Below, piece after piece: positions 10,510-21,341 of a stretch of DNA of 64,000 nt (within the stretch, counting starts at the first letter, position 1; every line of letters begins with the position of its first letter). Where the stretch lies: the NCBI GenBank assembly GCA_010909165.1, contig MU008156.1, positions 248,001 to 312,000 on the forward strand. The letters run 5' to 3'. Source of the DNA: Anthoceros angustus. Lineage: Eukaryota; Streptophyta; Anthocerotopsida; Anthocerotales; Anthocerotaceae. Both the position numbers and the translations under genes were made by a program. The notes below the pieces were generated by a model. The model had not been told where the DNA came from. It did not search any database and worked only from the letters and a program-made list of their open reading frames with translations.

Positions 10510-11925
10510 CTATTCGGAATAGGGCAAGGCCCCATTGGCATTTGATGGAATTGCTGAAGAGGTCTCAGCTGCAAGTCGCTCCTCCCTCTCCCGGTTCCAC
10601 TGCTCTATCTTGGCTCTTCGCTCAGCACTTCCTTCGCGGTTAGGAGACTTGTCTCTCCTTTGAGGTGGGCTACGACTTCTACTTCTGTCCCTCCTGCCCC
10701 TCCGATCATCATATCGGCGTTCATCCCTTTCCCCCCGATCCCTGTCCCTATCTTCAAATCGACGGCCAAACCCACGACCTCTGCCCCCTCTTCCCCGGCG
10801 AGGCTCAAAGAAGTCCCTGATCAGATCACCAGATCAGCATCGGGCCGACAGATGATTGCCTACAGGATGGGTGTACAGGCATTTTACATCCAACAGCATA
10901 CCTGTCCCCAAACCTACGAGGGCTTGCTGGGCCTCGTGCTTCACCACGCCCATAAGGGGAGTGGCTCCTGCTCCTGCTCCTCCTCCTGTAACTTCCAAAC
11001 AGCTTCCTTCGAAGCTCCCTGAATTGGCAAATTAAGAGCACAAGGTCAGCAGCAGGCATCTTGATCACAAGAAAAGTCATCCCAGAAGCAGATTAGGTTA
11101 CCTGGAAATCTTCTTCAAATGCATAAAGTTGCAATATCCTCCTCTGTTACAAGTATTCTCTTCATACTGCCTGCAAGTAGCCTCGCGAAAGTCTGTTACG
11201 GGAGAGAAGTCCACAATGATGGGACGCCCTGGACAAAACACTTCATGGTCAGCATGTGATCGTACGAGACAAAATGAAAGTAACTCCGCCCCCAACTGGA
11301 TGAAATGAACGAACCTGCATAGAAGCGCCCATTGAGAGCATTCAGAGCCGCCGCAGCATGTTCCTCCTCCCGAAACTTAACGTAAACATTCCCAATCTAA
11401 GAGAGTCAACCAAGGCGGACCAATTAACTTCCTGCACCTTCTAGAAAGCCCGAAACCGAGTCTACGGACCAAGGGAAAAAGGCACGTACCATGTGATCAG
11501 CGAGGTTATCGCAGACATTGAGATTTTCAATCTCCCCGTACTTGCTGAGCTCCTCAAAGATATCCTCGTAAAAATCCTACCAACAAACAACAAAACCGAG
11601 GTGAGAACATAGAGTCGCCCAAAAAACAAAGGATCAGCCAGCCAGCGAGCAGCCCTACAGCCGGGCAGCAAAAGCTAACCTCGAAGTGCTCTTGCAGCTT
11701 GCGGGGATCAGACTGCTGGATATTCCCGTGCTGATCCACTCCACCATGAAAGCCTGCATCCGGAGACTGGTACATGTTGGCCAGCAGGAGCGTCTGGCTG
11801 GCTGTCGGCCGGTTGTGCAGGCGGGAGCACCGGTCGCCGTGCCGGCAGGCACCGATCTTGAAGTAGAAAGGGCAGTTCACTCTATCCTTTTCAGTGCCAA
11901 AGATGGAGGCCAAATGCTCAGCCAT
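10510..11925 (-). CDS. U2AF35: Splicing factor U2AF small subunit (U2AF35)
   Basis: U2AF35 is the small subunit of the U2 auxiliary factor; it reads the AG of the 3' splice site in the nucleus. Six exons (11925-11680, 11576-11490, 11396-11315, 11228-11102, 11018-10902, 10816-10510) with GT-AG borders and matching phases give an uninterrupted 321-residue protein. Visible domains: first CCCH zinc finger ([20 protein letters not shown], residues 18-37), the UHM/RRM ([16 protein letters not shown] through [16 protein letters not shown]), second CCCH finger ([19 protein letters not shown]), and a C-terminal Arg/Ser and Arg/Gly/Asp-rich tail ([31 protein letters not shown]). The stop is at 10512-10510. 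Length and order fit the plant family. Unlike other genes here it has no frameshift. Its 5' two-thirds is duplicated at 13443-14418. Confidence 0.97.
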
Positions 11926-12244
11926 GGCTGCTCCTTGTGCCCCGCTCTGCCTCCACCTCCGTCCTCGTCACCACAGACTGCCGACTCAAGCGCAATACAG
12001 ACTTGGATCACCTCATGCCCTCCCGACTGCAGGGATGTGCGCCCACCTCCCCGACTTCACAGTCTCGGGCACAAAGCGATCGCTAGCGCGCTCGGTCGCA
12101 CGGCGGCGTTTCCACACCGGGCTTGACCAGCTGCAGCACGCAAAAGAACCTTTCGCGCGACAGGGTTTAGGGCTATGGCCCCTCCCAATCCCAAACTCCC
12201 AAACTCTACTTCATCAAAAATATCATGTCAAGTTGGAGAGTTAG

Positions 12245-12636
12245 CAGAAGTTACTATCATTTTTCGTTTCCTTACTTCAGGGCACGCATGTTCATACACC
12301 TGGATACTAGATAATGCGAGGGAGAGTAACGATACTGATGAAATAAAGTAGAAAGGTGAAAATTTAAAAGAGGTAAAAAGTTAATTAGTAGTTCTTTTAT
12401 TAAAAAATATAATATGGTACGATGAAATAAAGTAGAAAGGTGAAAAGTTAAAAGAAGTAAAAAGCTAGTTATTGTTCTGTTAAGAAATGCATATGTTGCG
12501 TGCTTCATACAATCTACTATTAAGACAGGAATTGCTAGAGCCACTAATGAAGAGCTGCCTAGAGAGGACTCTTAGTGATCACCTTTGTAAGAATCCCCTG
12601 AGTTAATAACTGCTTAATTGAGGTCAGGCTGAGGGA
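12245..12636. promoter_or_regulatory. Upstream region of U2AF35, AT-rich
   Basis: Upstream of the U2AF35 start is a GC-rich 300 bp (likely 5' UTR or promoter, 11926-12240), then an AT-rich stretch with an internal direct repeat: GATGAAATAAAGTAGAAAGG occurs at about 12336 and about 12421. The same pair recurs in the duplicate near 14825 and 14909. No promoter element can be assigned with confidence. Confidence 0.35.
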
Positions 12637-13442
12637 TATATAAGGGCTAGATCAAAGGCTTTGAGGACACTCACTCGTGGAGAGAGCAGGCAAGTGTGCG
12701 CTACAGAGCTGAAGAGAGCTAGCTAGTAAGCTTGTCGTGGAGTCAAGGGCAGTAGCTAGTTGGGTGTAGATAGCCAGACTCCATGGTTTTCGATGTAGAT
12801 AAGCCAGACTCCATGGTTTTAGATGTAGATAAGCTAGACTCTATCGTTTTAGGTGTAGATAGCCAGACTCCATCGTTTTATTACATCAATAAAGAGCAGC
12901 ACTTGAGCGGTAGCCACTTGGGTGTAGATAGCAGACTCCAAAGTTGTATTCTATCAATAATCAGCAGCACCTCCTTGTCATGGAGTCAAGGGCAATAGCC
13001 AGTTGGGTGTAGATAGCCGGACTCCATCGTTTTAGATGTAGATAGCCATAGCCGGACTCCATGGTTTTAGATGTAGATAGCCAGACTCCATGGTTTTAGA
13101 TGTAGATAGCCAGATTCTATCGTTTTAGATGTAGATAGCCAGACTCCATCGTTTTAGATGTAGATAGCCAGACTCCATCGTTTTATTCTATCAATAAAGA
13201 GCAGCACTTCGGGGTAGTAGCCAGGTGGGTGTAGATAGCGGACTCCATCGTTGTATTCTATCAATAAACAACATCATTCTATCAATAAGCAGCACCTCCT
13301 CATAGCCAGACTCCAAGAATACAATAAGCAGCACCTCGAGGAGGTGGTTTGGGAGTCGTCGACGGCGGGCTACTTGGAGCGGAGGTGGTTTGGGAGTCGT
13401 CATGCGGGCTACTTGGAGCCTAATCTTGCTTTCGTGAGGTTG
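12540..13442 (+). repeat. LTR-like block with TATA box, copy A
   Basis: A strong TATA motif (TATATAAG, 12637-12644) is followed by a leader-like sequence and a minisatellite. It then has AATAAAGAGCAGCAC-type sequence and GGAGGTGGTTTGGGAGTCGTC/GCGGGCTACTTGGAGCC words. A related sequence lies in reverse orientation at 27.0-27.3 kb, so this is a dispersed repeat, probably a solo LTR or small non-autonomous LTR element. Exact ends were not found. Confidence 0.5.
12766..13190 (+). repeat. Minisatellite, about 29-bp unit, copy A
   Basis: About a dozen imperfect head-to-tail units of the form GATGTAGATAGCCAGACTCC plus ATSGTTTTA, broken once by CAATAAAGAGCAGCAC sequence near 12890-12970. Units differ mainly at CATGG/CATCG and by small deletions at CAG. 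Confidence 0.85.
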
Positions 13443-14418
13443 CCACGCCCATAAGGGAGTGGCTCCTGCTCCTGCTCCTCCTCCTGTAACTTCCAAACAG
13501 CTTCCTTGAAGCTCCTGAATTAGCAAATTAAGAGCACAAGGTCAGCAGGCATCTTGATCACAAGAAAAGTCATCCCAGAAGCAGATTAGGTTACCTGGAA
13601 ATCTTCTTCAAATGCATAAAGTTGCAATATCCTCCTCTGTTACAAGTATTCTCTTCATACTGCCTGCAAGTAGCCTCGCGAAAGTCTGTTACAGGGAGAG
13701 AAGTCCACAATGATGGGACGCCCTGGACAAAACACTTCATGGTCAGCATGTGATCGTACGAGACAAAATGAAAGTAACTCCGCCCCCAACTGGATGAAAT
13801 GAACGAACCTGCATAGAAGCGCCCATTGAGAGCATTCAGAGCCGCCGCAGCATGTTCCTCCTCCCGAAACTTAACGTAAACATTCCCAATCTAAGAGAGT
13901 CAACCAAGGCGGACCAATTAACTTCCTGCACCTTCTAGAAAGCCCGAAACCGAGTCTACGGACCAAGGGAAAAAGGCACGTACCATGTGATCAGCGAGGT
14001 TATCGCAGACATTGAGATTTTCAATCTCCCCGTACTTGCTGAGCTCCTCAAAGATATCCTCGTAAAAATCCTACCAACAAACAACAAAACCGAGGTGAGA
14101 ACATAGAGTCGCCCAAAAAACAAAGGATCAGCCAGCCAGCGAGCAGCCCTACAGCCGGGCAGCAAAGCTAACCTCGAAGTGCTCTTGCAGCTTGCGGGGA
14201 TCAGACTGCTGGATATTCCCGTGCTGATCCACTCCACCATGAAAGCCTGCATCCGGAGACTGGTACATGTTGGCCAGCAGGAGCGTCTGGCTGGCTGTCG
14301 GCCGGTTGTGCAGGCGGGAGCACCGGTCGCCGTGCCGGCAGGCACTCGATCTTGAAGTAGAAAGGGCAGTTCACTCTATCCTTTTCAGTGCCAAAGATGG
14401 AGCCAAATGCTCAGCCAT
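13443..14418 (-). pseudogene. Truncated U2AF35 duplicate
   Basis: This tandem copy carries exons 1-4 and the start of exon 5 of U2AF35 with nearly identical introns. It lacks the rest of exon 5 and exon 6, so the second half of the RS/RG tail and the stop are gone; exon 5 reads straight into LTR-like sequence. Exon 1 (14418-14173) keeps its 246-bp length but has one base lost near 14402 and one gained near 14346, giving an early TGA after 15 codons. If both indels are sequencing errors, it could still encode a tail-less U2AF35 carrying both zinc fingers and the UHM. Confidence 0.9.
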
Positions 14419-15029
14419 GGCTGCTCCTTGTGCCCGCTCTGCCTCCACCTCCGTCCTCGTCACCACAGACTGCCGACTCAAGCGCAATACAGACTTGGAT
14501 CACCTCATGCCCTCCCGACTGCAGGGATGTGCGCCCACCTCCCGACTTCACAGTCTCGGGCACAAAGCGATCGCTAGCGCGCTCGGTCGCACGGCGGCGT
14601 TTCCACACCGGGCTTGACCAGCTGCAGCACGCAAAAGAACCTTTCGCGCGACAGGGTTTAGGGCTATGGCCTCCCAATCCCAAACTCCCAAACTCTACTT
14701 CATCAAAAATATCATGTCAAGTTGGAGAGTTAGCAGAAGTTACTATCATTTTCGTTTCCTTACTTCAGGGCACGCATGTTCATACACCTGGATACTAGAT
14801 AATGCGAGGGAGAGTAACGATACTGATGAAATAAAGTAGAAAGGTGAAAATTTAAAAGAGGTAAAAAGTTAATTAGTAGTTCTTTTATTAAAAATATAAT
14901 ATAGTACGATGAAATAAAGTAGAAAGGTGAAAAGTTAAAGAAGTAAAAAGCTAGTTATTGTTACATTAAGAAATGCATATGTTGCGTGCTTCATACAATC
15001 TACTATTAAGGCGAATTGCTAGAGCCACT

Positions 15030-15931
15030 AATGAAGAGCTGCCTAGAGAGGACTCTTAGTGATCACCTTTGTAAGAATCTGAGTTAATAAGCGCTTAATT
15101 GAGGTCGGTGAGGGATATATAAGGGCTAGATCAAAGGCTTTGAGGACACTCACTCGTGGAGAGGCGGGCAAGTGTGCGCTCTGGTGAAGAGAGCTAGCTA
15201 GTAAGCTTGTCGTGGAGTCAAGGGCGAGCTAGTTGGGTGTAGATAGCAGGACTCCATGGTTTTCGATGTAGATAAGCGGACTCCATGGTTTTAGATGTAG
15301 ATAAGCTAGACTCTATCGTTTTAGGTGTAGATAGCCGGACTCCATCGTTTTATTACATCAATAAAGAGCAGCACTTGGGCGGTAGCCACTTGGGTGTAGA
15401 TAGCGGACTCCAAAGTTGTATTCTATCAATAATCGGACACCTCCTTGTCATGGAGTCAAGGGCAATAGCCGATTGGGTGTAGATAGCCATGGCCGGACTC
15501 CATCGTTTTAGATGTAGATAGCCAGCGGACTCCATGGTTTTAGATGTAGATAGCCAGACTCCATGGTTTTAGATGTAGATAGCCAGATTCTATCGTTTTA
15601 GATGTAGATAGCCAGACTCCATCGTTTTAGATGTAGATAGCCAGACTCCATCGTTTTATTCTATCAATAAAGAGCAGCACTTCGGGGTAGTAGCCAGGTG
15701 GGTGTAGATAGCCAGACTCCATCGTTGTATTCTATCAATAAACAACATCATTCTATCAATAAACAGCAGCACCTCCTCATAGCCAGACTCCAAGAATACA
15801 ATAAACAGCAGCACCTCGAGGAGGTGGTTTGGGAGTCGTCAGTGGACGGCGGGCTACTTGGAGCGGAGGTGGTTTGGGAGTCGTCAGTGGACGGCGGGCT
15901 ACTTGGAGCCTAGTACCGTTTCGTGAGGTTG
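15030..15931 (+). repeat. LTR-like block with TATA box, copy B
   Basis: Same organisation as 12540-13442. TATATAAG is at 15116-15123, the minisatellite lies at about 15232-15660, then AATAAA-containing words and two GGAGGTGGTTTGGGAGTCGTC/GGCGGGCTACTTGGAGC units. Confidence 0.5.
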
Positions 15932-16260
15932 AGAGCGCTGAGAATCGTGCAAGTATATTGAGGAGTGAATTGACGAGGTCCTAAACCGTTGGAAAGCTCA
16001 TGCCGGTATATTGTGGAGTGAATTGGTGAGGTCCTAATATCGCTTCCTTACGGCCTGTGTAGTGAGGGGCGTTAGTGGGAGGAGGGATTACTTGGGATTA
16101 CTTACAACATGTACATACGTGCGTAGTGAGGCACATATGTACGTGCGTAGTGAGGGGCACATACGTGCGTAGTGAAGGGCGTTACCGGGAGGAGGGATTA
16201 CTTGGGACTACTTACAACATGTACATGTGTACCTCCTTAGTTATTTGGTTATTAGAATTT
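15932..16260 (+). repeat. Short direct repeats right of the LTR-like block
   Basis: GTATATTGNGGAGTGAATTG with (A/T)GAGGTCCTAA occurs twice (about 15951 and 16010). A 110-bp unit with GGGAGGAGGGATTACTTGGGA and CTTACAACATGTACAT also occurs twice (about 16076 and 16188), separated by GTGCGTAGTGAGG repeats. Confidence 0.7.
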
Positions 16261-16865
16261 TAAAACACGACGCAAGATGCCTGTGCCCTCGTTAGGAAAG
16301 TTGATGGTGAGTAATGGCGGTGACTCACGCCAACCCTGGTTACTCCAGTAAGACAAAGCCAGGACTCGAGGGCTAAATGCTTGTACACCTAGTGGGCGAC
16401 CCAACTTTATGTAATTAGTCTCTTTGGAGCACCCAACAAGACCTACCCATTAAAGTAGCCAGTTCAACACGGTTGGACTTGGACGATTGGAGTCGAGGTC
16501 TCGTTTCACTGCCCGGAACCCCGAATCTGGAATGGGATGTGGTGAGGAAGCCAAAGCGTGCGGGCCAGTGGACTTGGTCTACGCGTTGGTGGGTGGCCAC
16601 TGGCCAGCCCTCCGGCTGGAGAATTTGATGTTGGTCCGGATCCGGTTGGGAGCAGCAAGGCCGTGCGTGCAGGTGGAATGCAGAGCGCATCCGTCCCGCT
16701 CTGTGTAGCAACAGCAACAGCAATAGCAACCGTAGAGGGCATCCGATTTCGGCTGCTGAGCCGCCCGCGTCTCCAACATTAATCGTGCTGAAGCTCGGTG
16801 GCGCAGGATCGAGGCAGACCTAGCTTTAGGCCTAGTGCGGGTTCCAGCGGCAGCTGCCAGGAGCC
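16261..16865 (+). promoter_or_regulatory. Upstream region of the DUF716 gene
   Basis: GC content rises toward the start codon, as expected for promoter and 5' UTR. No TATA box is obvious. The start context is GCCAGGAGCCATGG, a good plant initiation context. Confidence 0.3.
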
Positions 16866-17857
16866 ATGGGCTGGTTTCTGCCATCGCACATGGACCAGGG
16901 GGTGATCTTCGGGGGGTTAGGACTGTGGCACCTGGCCAACACGCTGAGCTCGTTCGTGAGGCGGCCCAAGGAGTTCCGCTACCGGACGTGGTTCCCGGTC
17001 CGCCTCCCCGGCACGCTGCGGTACCTGGAGCTCTGGTTCATCCTGTTGGTGATCGTGGTGTTCATCGGGAAGCAGCTGTCGCGGGCCTCGGGGGACCTGA
17101 GCGTGGGCAGGATCCAGATGGAGCATATGCAGCGCTACCAGCACGTGACGTTCGCCTTCCTGTTCCTGGTGTACGCGGTGGCGGGCCTGCTGAGCGAGAG
17201 CCTGGGCGTGCTGCCGCTCCCCGAGGGGGCGCTGCACGCCACCTTCGCCCTGGGCTTTGCGGCGGAGCTGCTGGTGTTCCACCTGGGGCACCACCCCGGG
17301 GACAATCTGGAGAGCTTTGTGCACATGCTGATGCAGCTCATTCTGGTGACCATGGTGGCTTCCATGCTGCTGGAGATTAGGTATCCCCGGAGCTTTTGGT
17401 GTCGGTGGCTAGCAGCATGCTGCTGGTGTTCAAGGGCACATGGTTCTTCCACATCGGGCTGCTCATCAATGTGGATGCCTGCATTCCCTACGGCTGCGTG
17501 AGGGGCCCTGCGGATTACCCCATCTGCGAAGACCCCGAGAGCAAAATGCGAGCTCGGTCCTTGCAGGTGCTGGTGTTCGGGTGGCATGCTGCCGGGATTG
17601 TGGTGGCCACTTATGTGGCGTATGCTGTCATGGTGCACGCCCATGTGTACCCGGTGGGCAAGACACATTACCACAGGCTGCAGTTTGTGGATGCTGCTGG
17701 CGACCTGTCGGACATGTCGGATGGTGACCTGTCTCCCGACTCTAATGCTGTTCCCACCATCAGCGTTGTGCCCAGGTCTCTTTCCAGACGCCTCAGCAGG
17801 AACTCCCCCAGGAACAAGCTTGACTCTCCCGTTGTGGAACCCGTCATCCTGACTTGA
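16866..17857 (+). CDS. DUF716 / TMEM45-like membrane protein, frameshifted
   Basis: A multi-pass membrane protein of the DUF716 (TMEM45) family. The biochemical role is unknown; some plant members have been linked to pathogen response, but nothing here shows that. It is intronless. The first frame (from ATG at 16866) has the family start GWFLPSHMDQGVIFGGLGLW and hydrophobic segments LWFILLVIVVFIGKQL, FAFLFLVYAVAGLL and HATFALGFAAELLVF, followed by HLGHHPGDNLESFVHML. Near 17385-17395 the frame changes and the family continues as LLVSVASSMLLVFKGTWFFH, then CIPYGCV, and a long helix VLVFGWHAAGIVVATYVAYA, to a stop at 17857. One base appears to be missing in or near the CCCCGGAGCTTTTGG run. About 330 residues in total, normal for plant members. 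The C-terminus is polar and Ser-rich. Confidence 0.92.
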
Positions 17858-18600
17858 TTGCCGCCCAGCGATGTTGTGTTGTCCTCCGCTTGATGCACAT
17901 GGCCATCCATAGCTGTGTGACCTTCCTTTTAGGCAGCCATGTCAAGTCACCATTGCGACAACTACAACAAGCTTGGTGGAACTATGTATAATTAACTGTC
18001 GTAGAGTGGCACGTTGGAGACAGTGCTCAGTATCGTTGACGATCGGATTGGAGATGAGATATGAGCACTGGGCACCCTCCATCTTATCTCCACCTGACAG
18101 GGTACATGTATGGCGTGGATAAACAGGTGGCAGACCTCTTCTTTGGATCATCTCCTCCCTCAAGGACGTGGCCAACGTCTGGCGGATGCAGTTGTCTCTT
18201 TCCGTCACTTTTGCTGTGTTTTACCGTCGCACGAAGCTTCTGCAAATGCGCTTTGGCGGAACAAAACGTTTTAACCCGGAAGTTTTGTCTCTGGTGGTCT
18301 GTAACTCTGGTATCCTCATTGCAACTCTGGTATGCACCTGGGATTCATGTTTGCCCGCCGATACAATGCGGAGATTAAAGATGTAGGTCAAAGACGGAGA
18401 TGCTAGATATGTGCACTTTTAGAATTGTTGTTTGCTACAACTTTTTGGGTGGAAGAGCTGAGTTTCTCCTCAACCTGCAGGGTGTAAAAGGGTTCTTTTC
18501 ATTCCTTCTCACCTATCCAAATAATTCCACTCTCCAATGATTCCAAGCCCATTTAGTTCCATACATTCTCACTTAGATAGCTTTTAATAGGCTTTTTACA
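17858..18600. other. 3' flank of the DUF716 gene
   Basis: Probably 3' UTR followed by spacer. No convincing ORF; the longest are about 105 codons without protein-like composition. Confidence 0.3.
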
Positions 18601-18990
18601 GTCATGTTTGGATGGCTTTTAACACTCAATGCTCGGATGGGCTTCTAACATTTATGCTCGGGTAATGCTCGGATGGCTTTTAATATTTATGCTCGACTAA
18701 CACTCGATTCTAACATTTATGCTCAGCTAACTATGCTCAGCTAACACACTGGATTCTAACATTTATGCTCGGCTAACACACGGGATTCTAACATTTATGC
18801 TCGGCTAACACTGGATTCTAACATTTATGCTCGGCTAACATTGAATTGTAACATTTATGCTAACAATGGATTCCAACATTTATGCTCGCTAACACCGGAT
18901 TCTAACATTTATGCTCGCTAACACTGGATTCTAACATTTATGCTCGGCTAACACTCAATTCTAGCATTCATGTTCCGCTAACACTCGAAC
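18600..18990 (+). repeat. Minisatellite, about 28-bp unit
   Basis: About ten imperfect head-to-tail units with core GGATTCTAACATTTATGCTC plus GGCTAACACT. Ends decay gradually: the left units read GATGGCTTTTAACACT and the right unit TCATGTTCCGCTAACACTCG. Confidence 0.9.
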
Positions 18991-20640
18991 ATGGATGAAC
19001 TTCTAATACTCAATTCTTTGGTCTATATTGCAAGCCTAGGCTTTTCTAGGATTTGGGCCTACTCGCCTCCATCCTAACCTCGCATTTCTTAGTCGATTCC
19101 CACATCTTGGAGGCCTTCATCAGGCGTTGAGGAGGGAGCTCTCCTACAAGTGTCCCTAAAATTGGGCGGGAATCTTTACCCTCCGAGGCTAGGGTAATCA
19201 TACCTCATTGTTCCTCCTTCACGGAGGTTGCCCCATGTGGGCTTGGGCATTTGTCGCTCGCCAACATAGCTAACCATGCCAAGTAGCCACAGGCTTTTAA
19301 CTAGAAGGCAAAAAGTGACCAGGCCACTAAGCGCATAGGCCTTTGGTTAGGGGCAAGCAACAAAGCAGGAGTTTGTGATGGTTCGAGTCAAGCCTCCAAA
19401 ATAGGCTTATCACTTGATAGACTTATCAATTAAACAAGTATGTAGAGTATGTAAAGCACTGCACTTGATGGTTCGAGTAGGCCTCCAAAATAGGCTTATC
19501 ATTTAAACAAGTATTTAATAAATCTCTAAAAAATAGACTTATCAACTAACTACCAAAAGAGCAAAGTAAAAGAGGAACTAGACAACATCCTGAGCGGCGA
19601 AGAGTGAAAAGTACGATTGCTAGGAAGTTATCTTCCATCTCAACTTCACCACCGTCCACTGCTCTGCCATGAACGTCTTGCCTTACATTGCATACGCAAG
19701 CAGTCTTGTGGGCCTGGTGGATGCGTACTTCAGAGTGATGACGAAAGTGTATGGCATCATGCCCATAGCCATGGAGGCCATGCTGCAAGCATCATGGGTC
19801 AGAGTCGTCGGAGTCAGTGGCAATGGAGGTTACCTACGTTGCGGTTGGATTTCCTTCACGTCCAGAAGCGTAGTAGCCGTAAGCTGCTCCAAGGATGTGC
19901 GGTTTTTTAGTGACTTGCCTTCCTTAAAAGCAAACAGACAGAAGCTAACCCAACCACCGAGCCTGGTGGCAGGGATTGGAAGGAGTAGTCCCTCGCACAT
20001 CTTGCCACACAAGCATGGCGGAGAAGGCGAGGCAAGTCCTGTGGGCACTCCGATCTTGATGTCCAACGCACAGCTGTTCAGATGAGTGAAGGACAGTACA
20101 AAACCAAGGATCCTCATGCTGTCAGCTTAAGCAAACGTGCGGGATGCTCAACAATTCCTCCTGGATGCCCACTTGCCGTATCTGCCAGCTTCAACCTTCA
20201 AGTTCAGCGCCAAGCCGGAATGGCCAACATCGCAGATAATTATCAACCGACCGGAACAACGATGGCAAAGTAAGGATCTGCGGGATACTGTGACATCCGA
20301 TGGTCGTCTTACAATCCTGGTGATCTGCGCAACATCCTTGATGAAGGGCCAACAGCAGTCGACAGGGAAGACCTGGGAAGACGCTGCACGCCGACCTGCA
20401 ACAAGTTACTTTGCTCTACAGAGAGTCCAGACAGTGCAGAAATCGGGGGCTCACTTGCTGGCGCATCTCACCGGACGTTGATGCTCTGATGGAGCAGTTA
20501 CCCATGACTTATTCAACTGTGGAACAAAAGTTGGTGGATTGAGTATGGTCAACAATTGGACATCACTGGGAAACCTGGTTCTTGACCAGTTGGTGCGGAC
20601 TTACCACTCACCAGGCAAGACGAGCCCATCGTCAGCCCCG
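18991..20640. other. Spacer with a short direct repeat
   Basis: The words GATGGTTCGAGT and CCTCCAAAATAGGCTTATCA occur twice (about 19377 and 19468). Open frames at 19669-20085 and 20137-20481 (138 and 114 codons) are not recognised and may be chance. I see no RNA gene. Confidence 0.35.
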
Positions 20641-20644
20641 GTCA

Positions 20645-20985
20645 TCCAGCCGCGCGAGTGATTGAGCTGCGCTGTTCGCAGCCGGTGAGATGCTGCGCAG
20701 TATATGCTCTCAAGACGCCCCCAACTTTGTCCGACTGGACATGGCAATTCTTGGTCTGCAAAGTTGCATTGTAGCAAGAGGCAAGTCATCGGACGTCGGA
20801 CGATTGATGCAAGACATCTTCTCAGACCTGGTCAATCAGCCGCGCTCAGTGATTGAGCTGTGCTGCCCGCAACCGTTGTGATGCTTACCGAATATATGCT
20901 TTCAAAATGCTGCCCCTATCGTCCGACGGGACAGGGCAATTGTTAGTTTGCGGACTTGCCTTGCAACAAGATGGCATGGGCTCAA
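20645..20985 (+). repeat. Imperfect tandem duplication, about 185 bp unit
   Basis: Unit 1 starts with ATCCAGCCGCGCGAGTGATTGAGCTG (about 20642) and unit 2 with ATCAGCCGCGCTCAGTGATTGAGCTG (about 20835). Both continue through TATATGCT(C/T)TCAA and a GTCCGACKGGACA word. Divergence is about 25-30%, so this duplication is older than the others in the window. Confidence 0.7.
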
Positions 20986-21341
20986 ATCCTCCGTTTGATG
21001 AAAGCAAACGTTCCATCCTATACCATCTCACGGGACCGCTTTCTCCATTCAATCCTATCCAGCAAGTACACCCGCAACAGCAGTGGACTCCACAAGTCAG
21101 GAGAGCAGTACAGGATCAAGTCACCGTGTGAAGTGGATAGCTATGCCTGAGAACGCAACGCCCCTGAACACGGTGAACGGTGGTGACTAGGCGCCAGATG
21201 CCGACACACCACTTCTTTCAAAACAAAGCACCATCCCACCCTTTGCTCTTGACGTCATGGTTTGGAACCCAGCTGCAGAAGTTTCAGGACTTGCCTGAAA
21301 TTCGGACTACTTGCACACGATGACTTCGTCGTCGCTGTTCA

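Larger units (their letters stand above)
10944..13442. repeat. Tandem duplication, copy A (2.5 kb)
   Basis: This runs from the middle of U2AF35 exon 5, through exons 4-1, the upstream region and an LTR-like block, to the sequence CGTGAGGTTG. It is followed head-to-tail by copy B. The junction at 13442/13443 joins the LTR-like sequence to exon 5 at CCACGCCC. Only copy B continues into the natural right flank (GAGAGCGCTG), and only copy A continues into the rest of exon 5. This shows a single duplication event. Confidence 0.93.
13443..15931. repeat. Tandem duplication, copy B (2.5 kb)
   Basis: Second copy of 10944-13442. Differences are concentrated at CAG/CTG triplets (for example GAGCAGGCAAG becomes GGCGGGCAAG) and at A or G runs shortened by one. 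It ends at CGTGAGGTTG and then continues into unique flank. Confidence 0.93.

Noticed and set aside
12700-13300. CRISPR-like array in the regularly spaced repeats
   Set aside because: The units are directly adjacent minisatellite repeats without unique spacers, in a plant genome.
16835-17380. 181-codon plus-strand frame overlapping the DUF716 gene
   Set aside because: It lies in another frame of the GC-rich gene, is Pro/Ala/Gly/Arg-rich and has no family signal, so it is a shadow.
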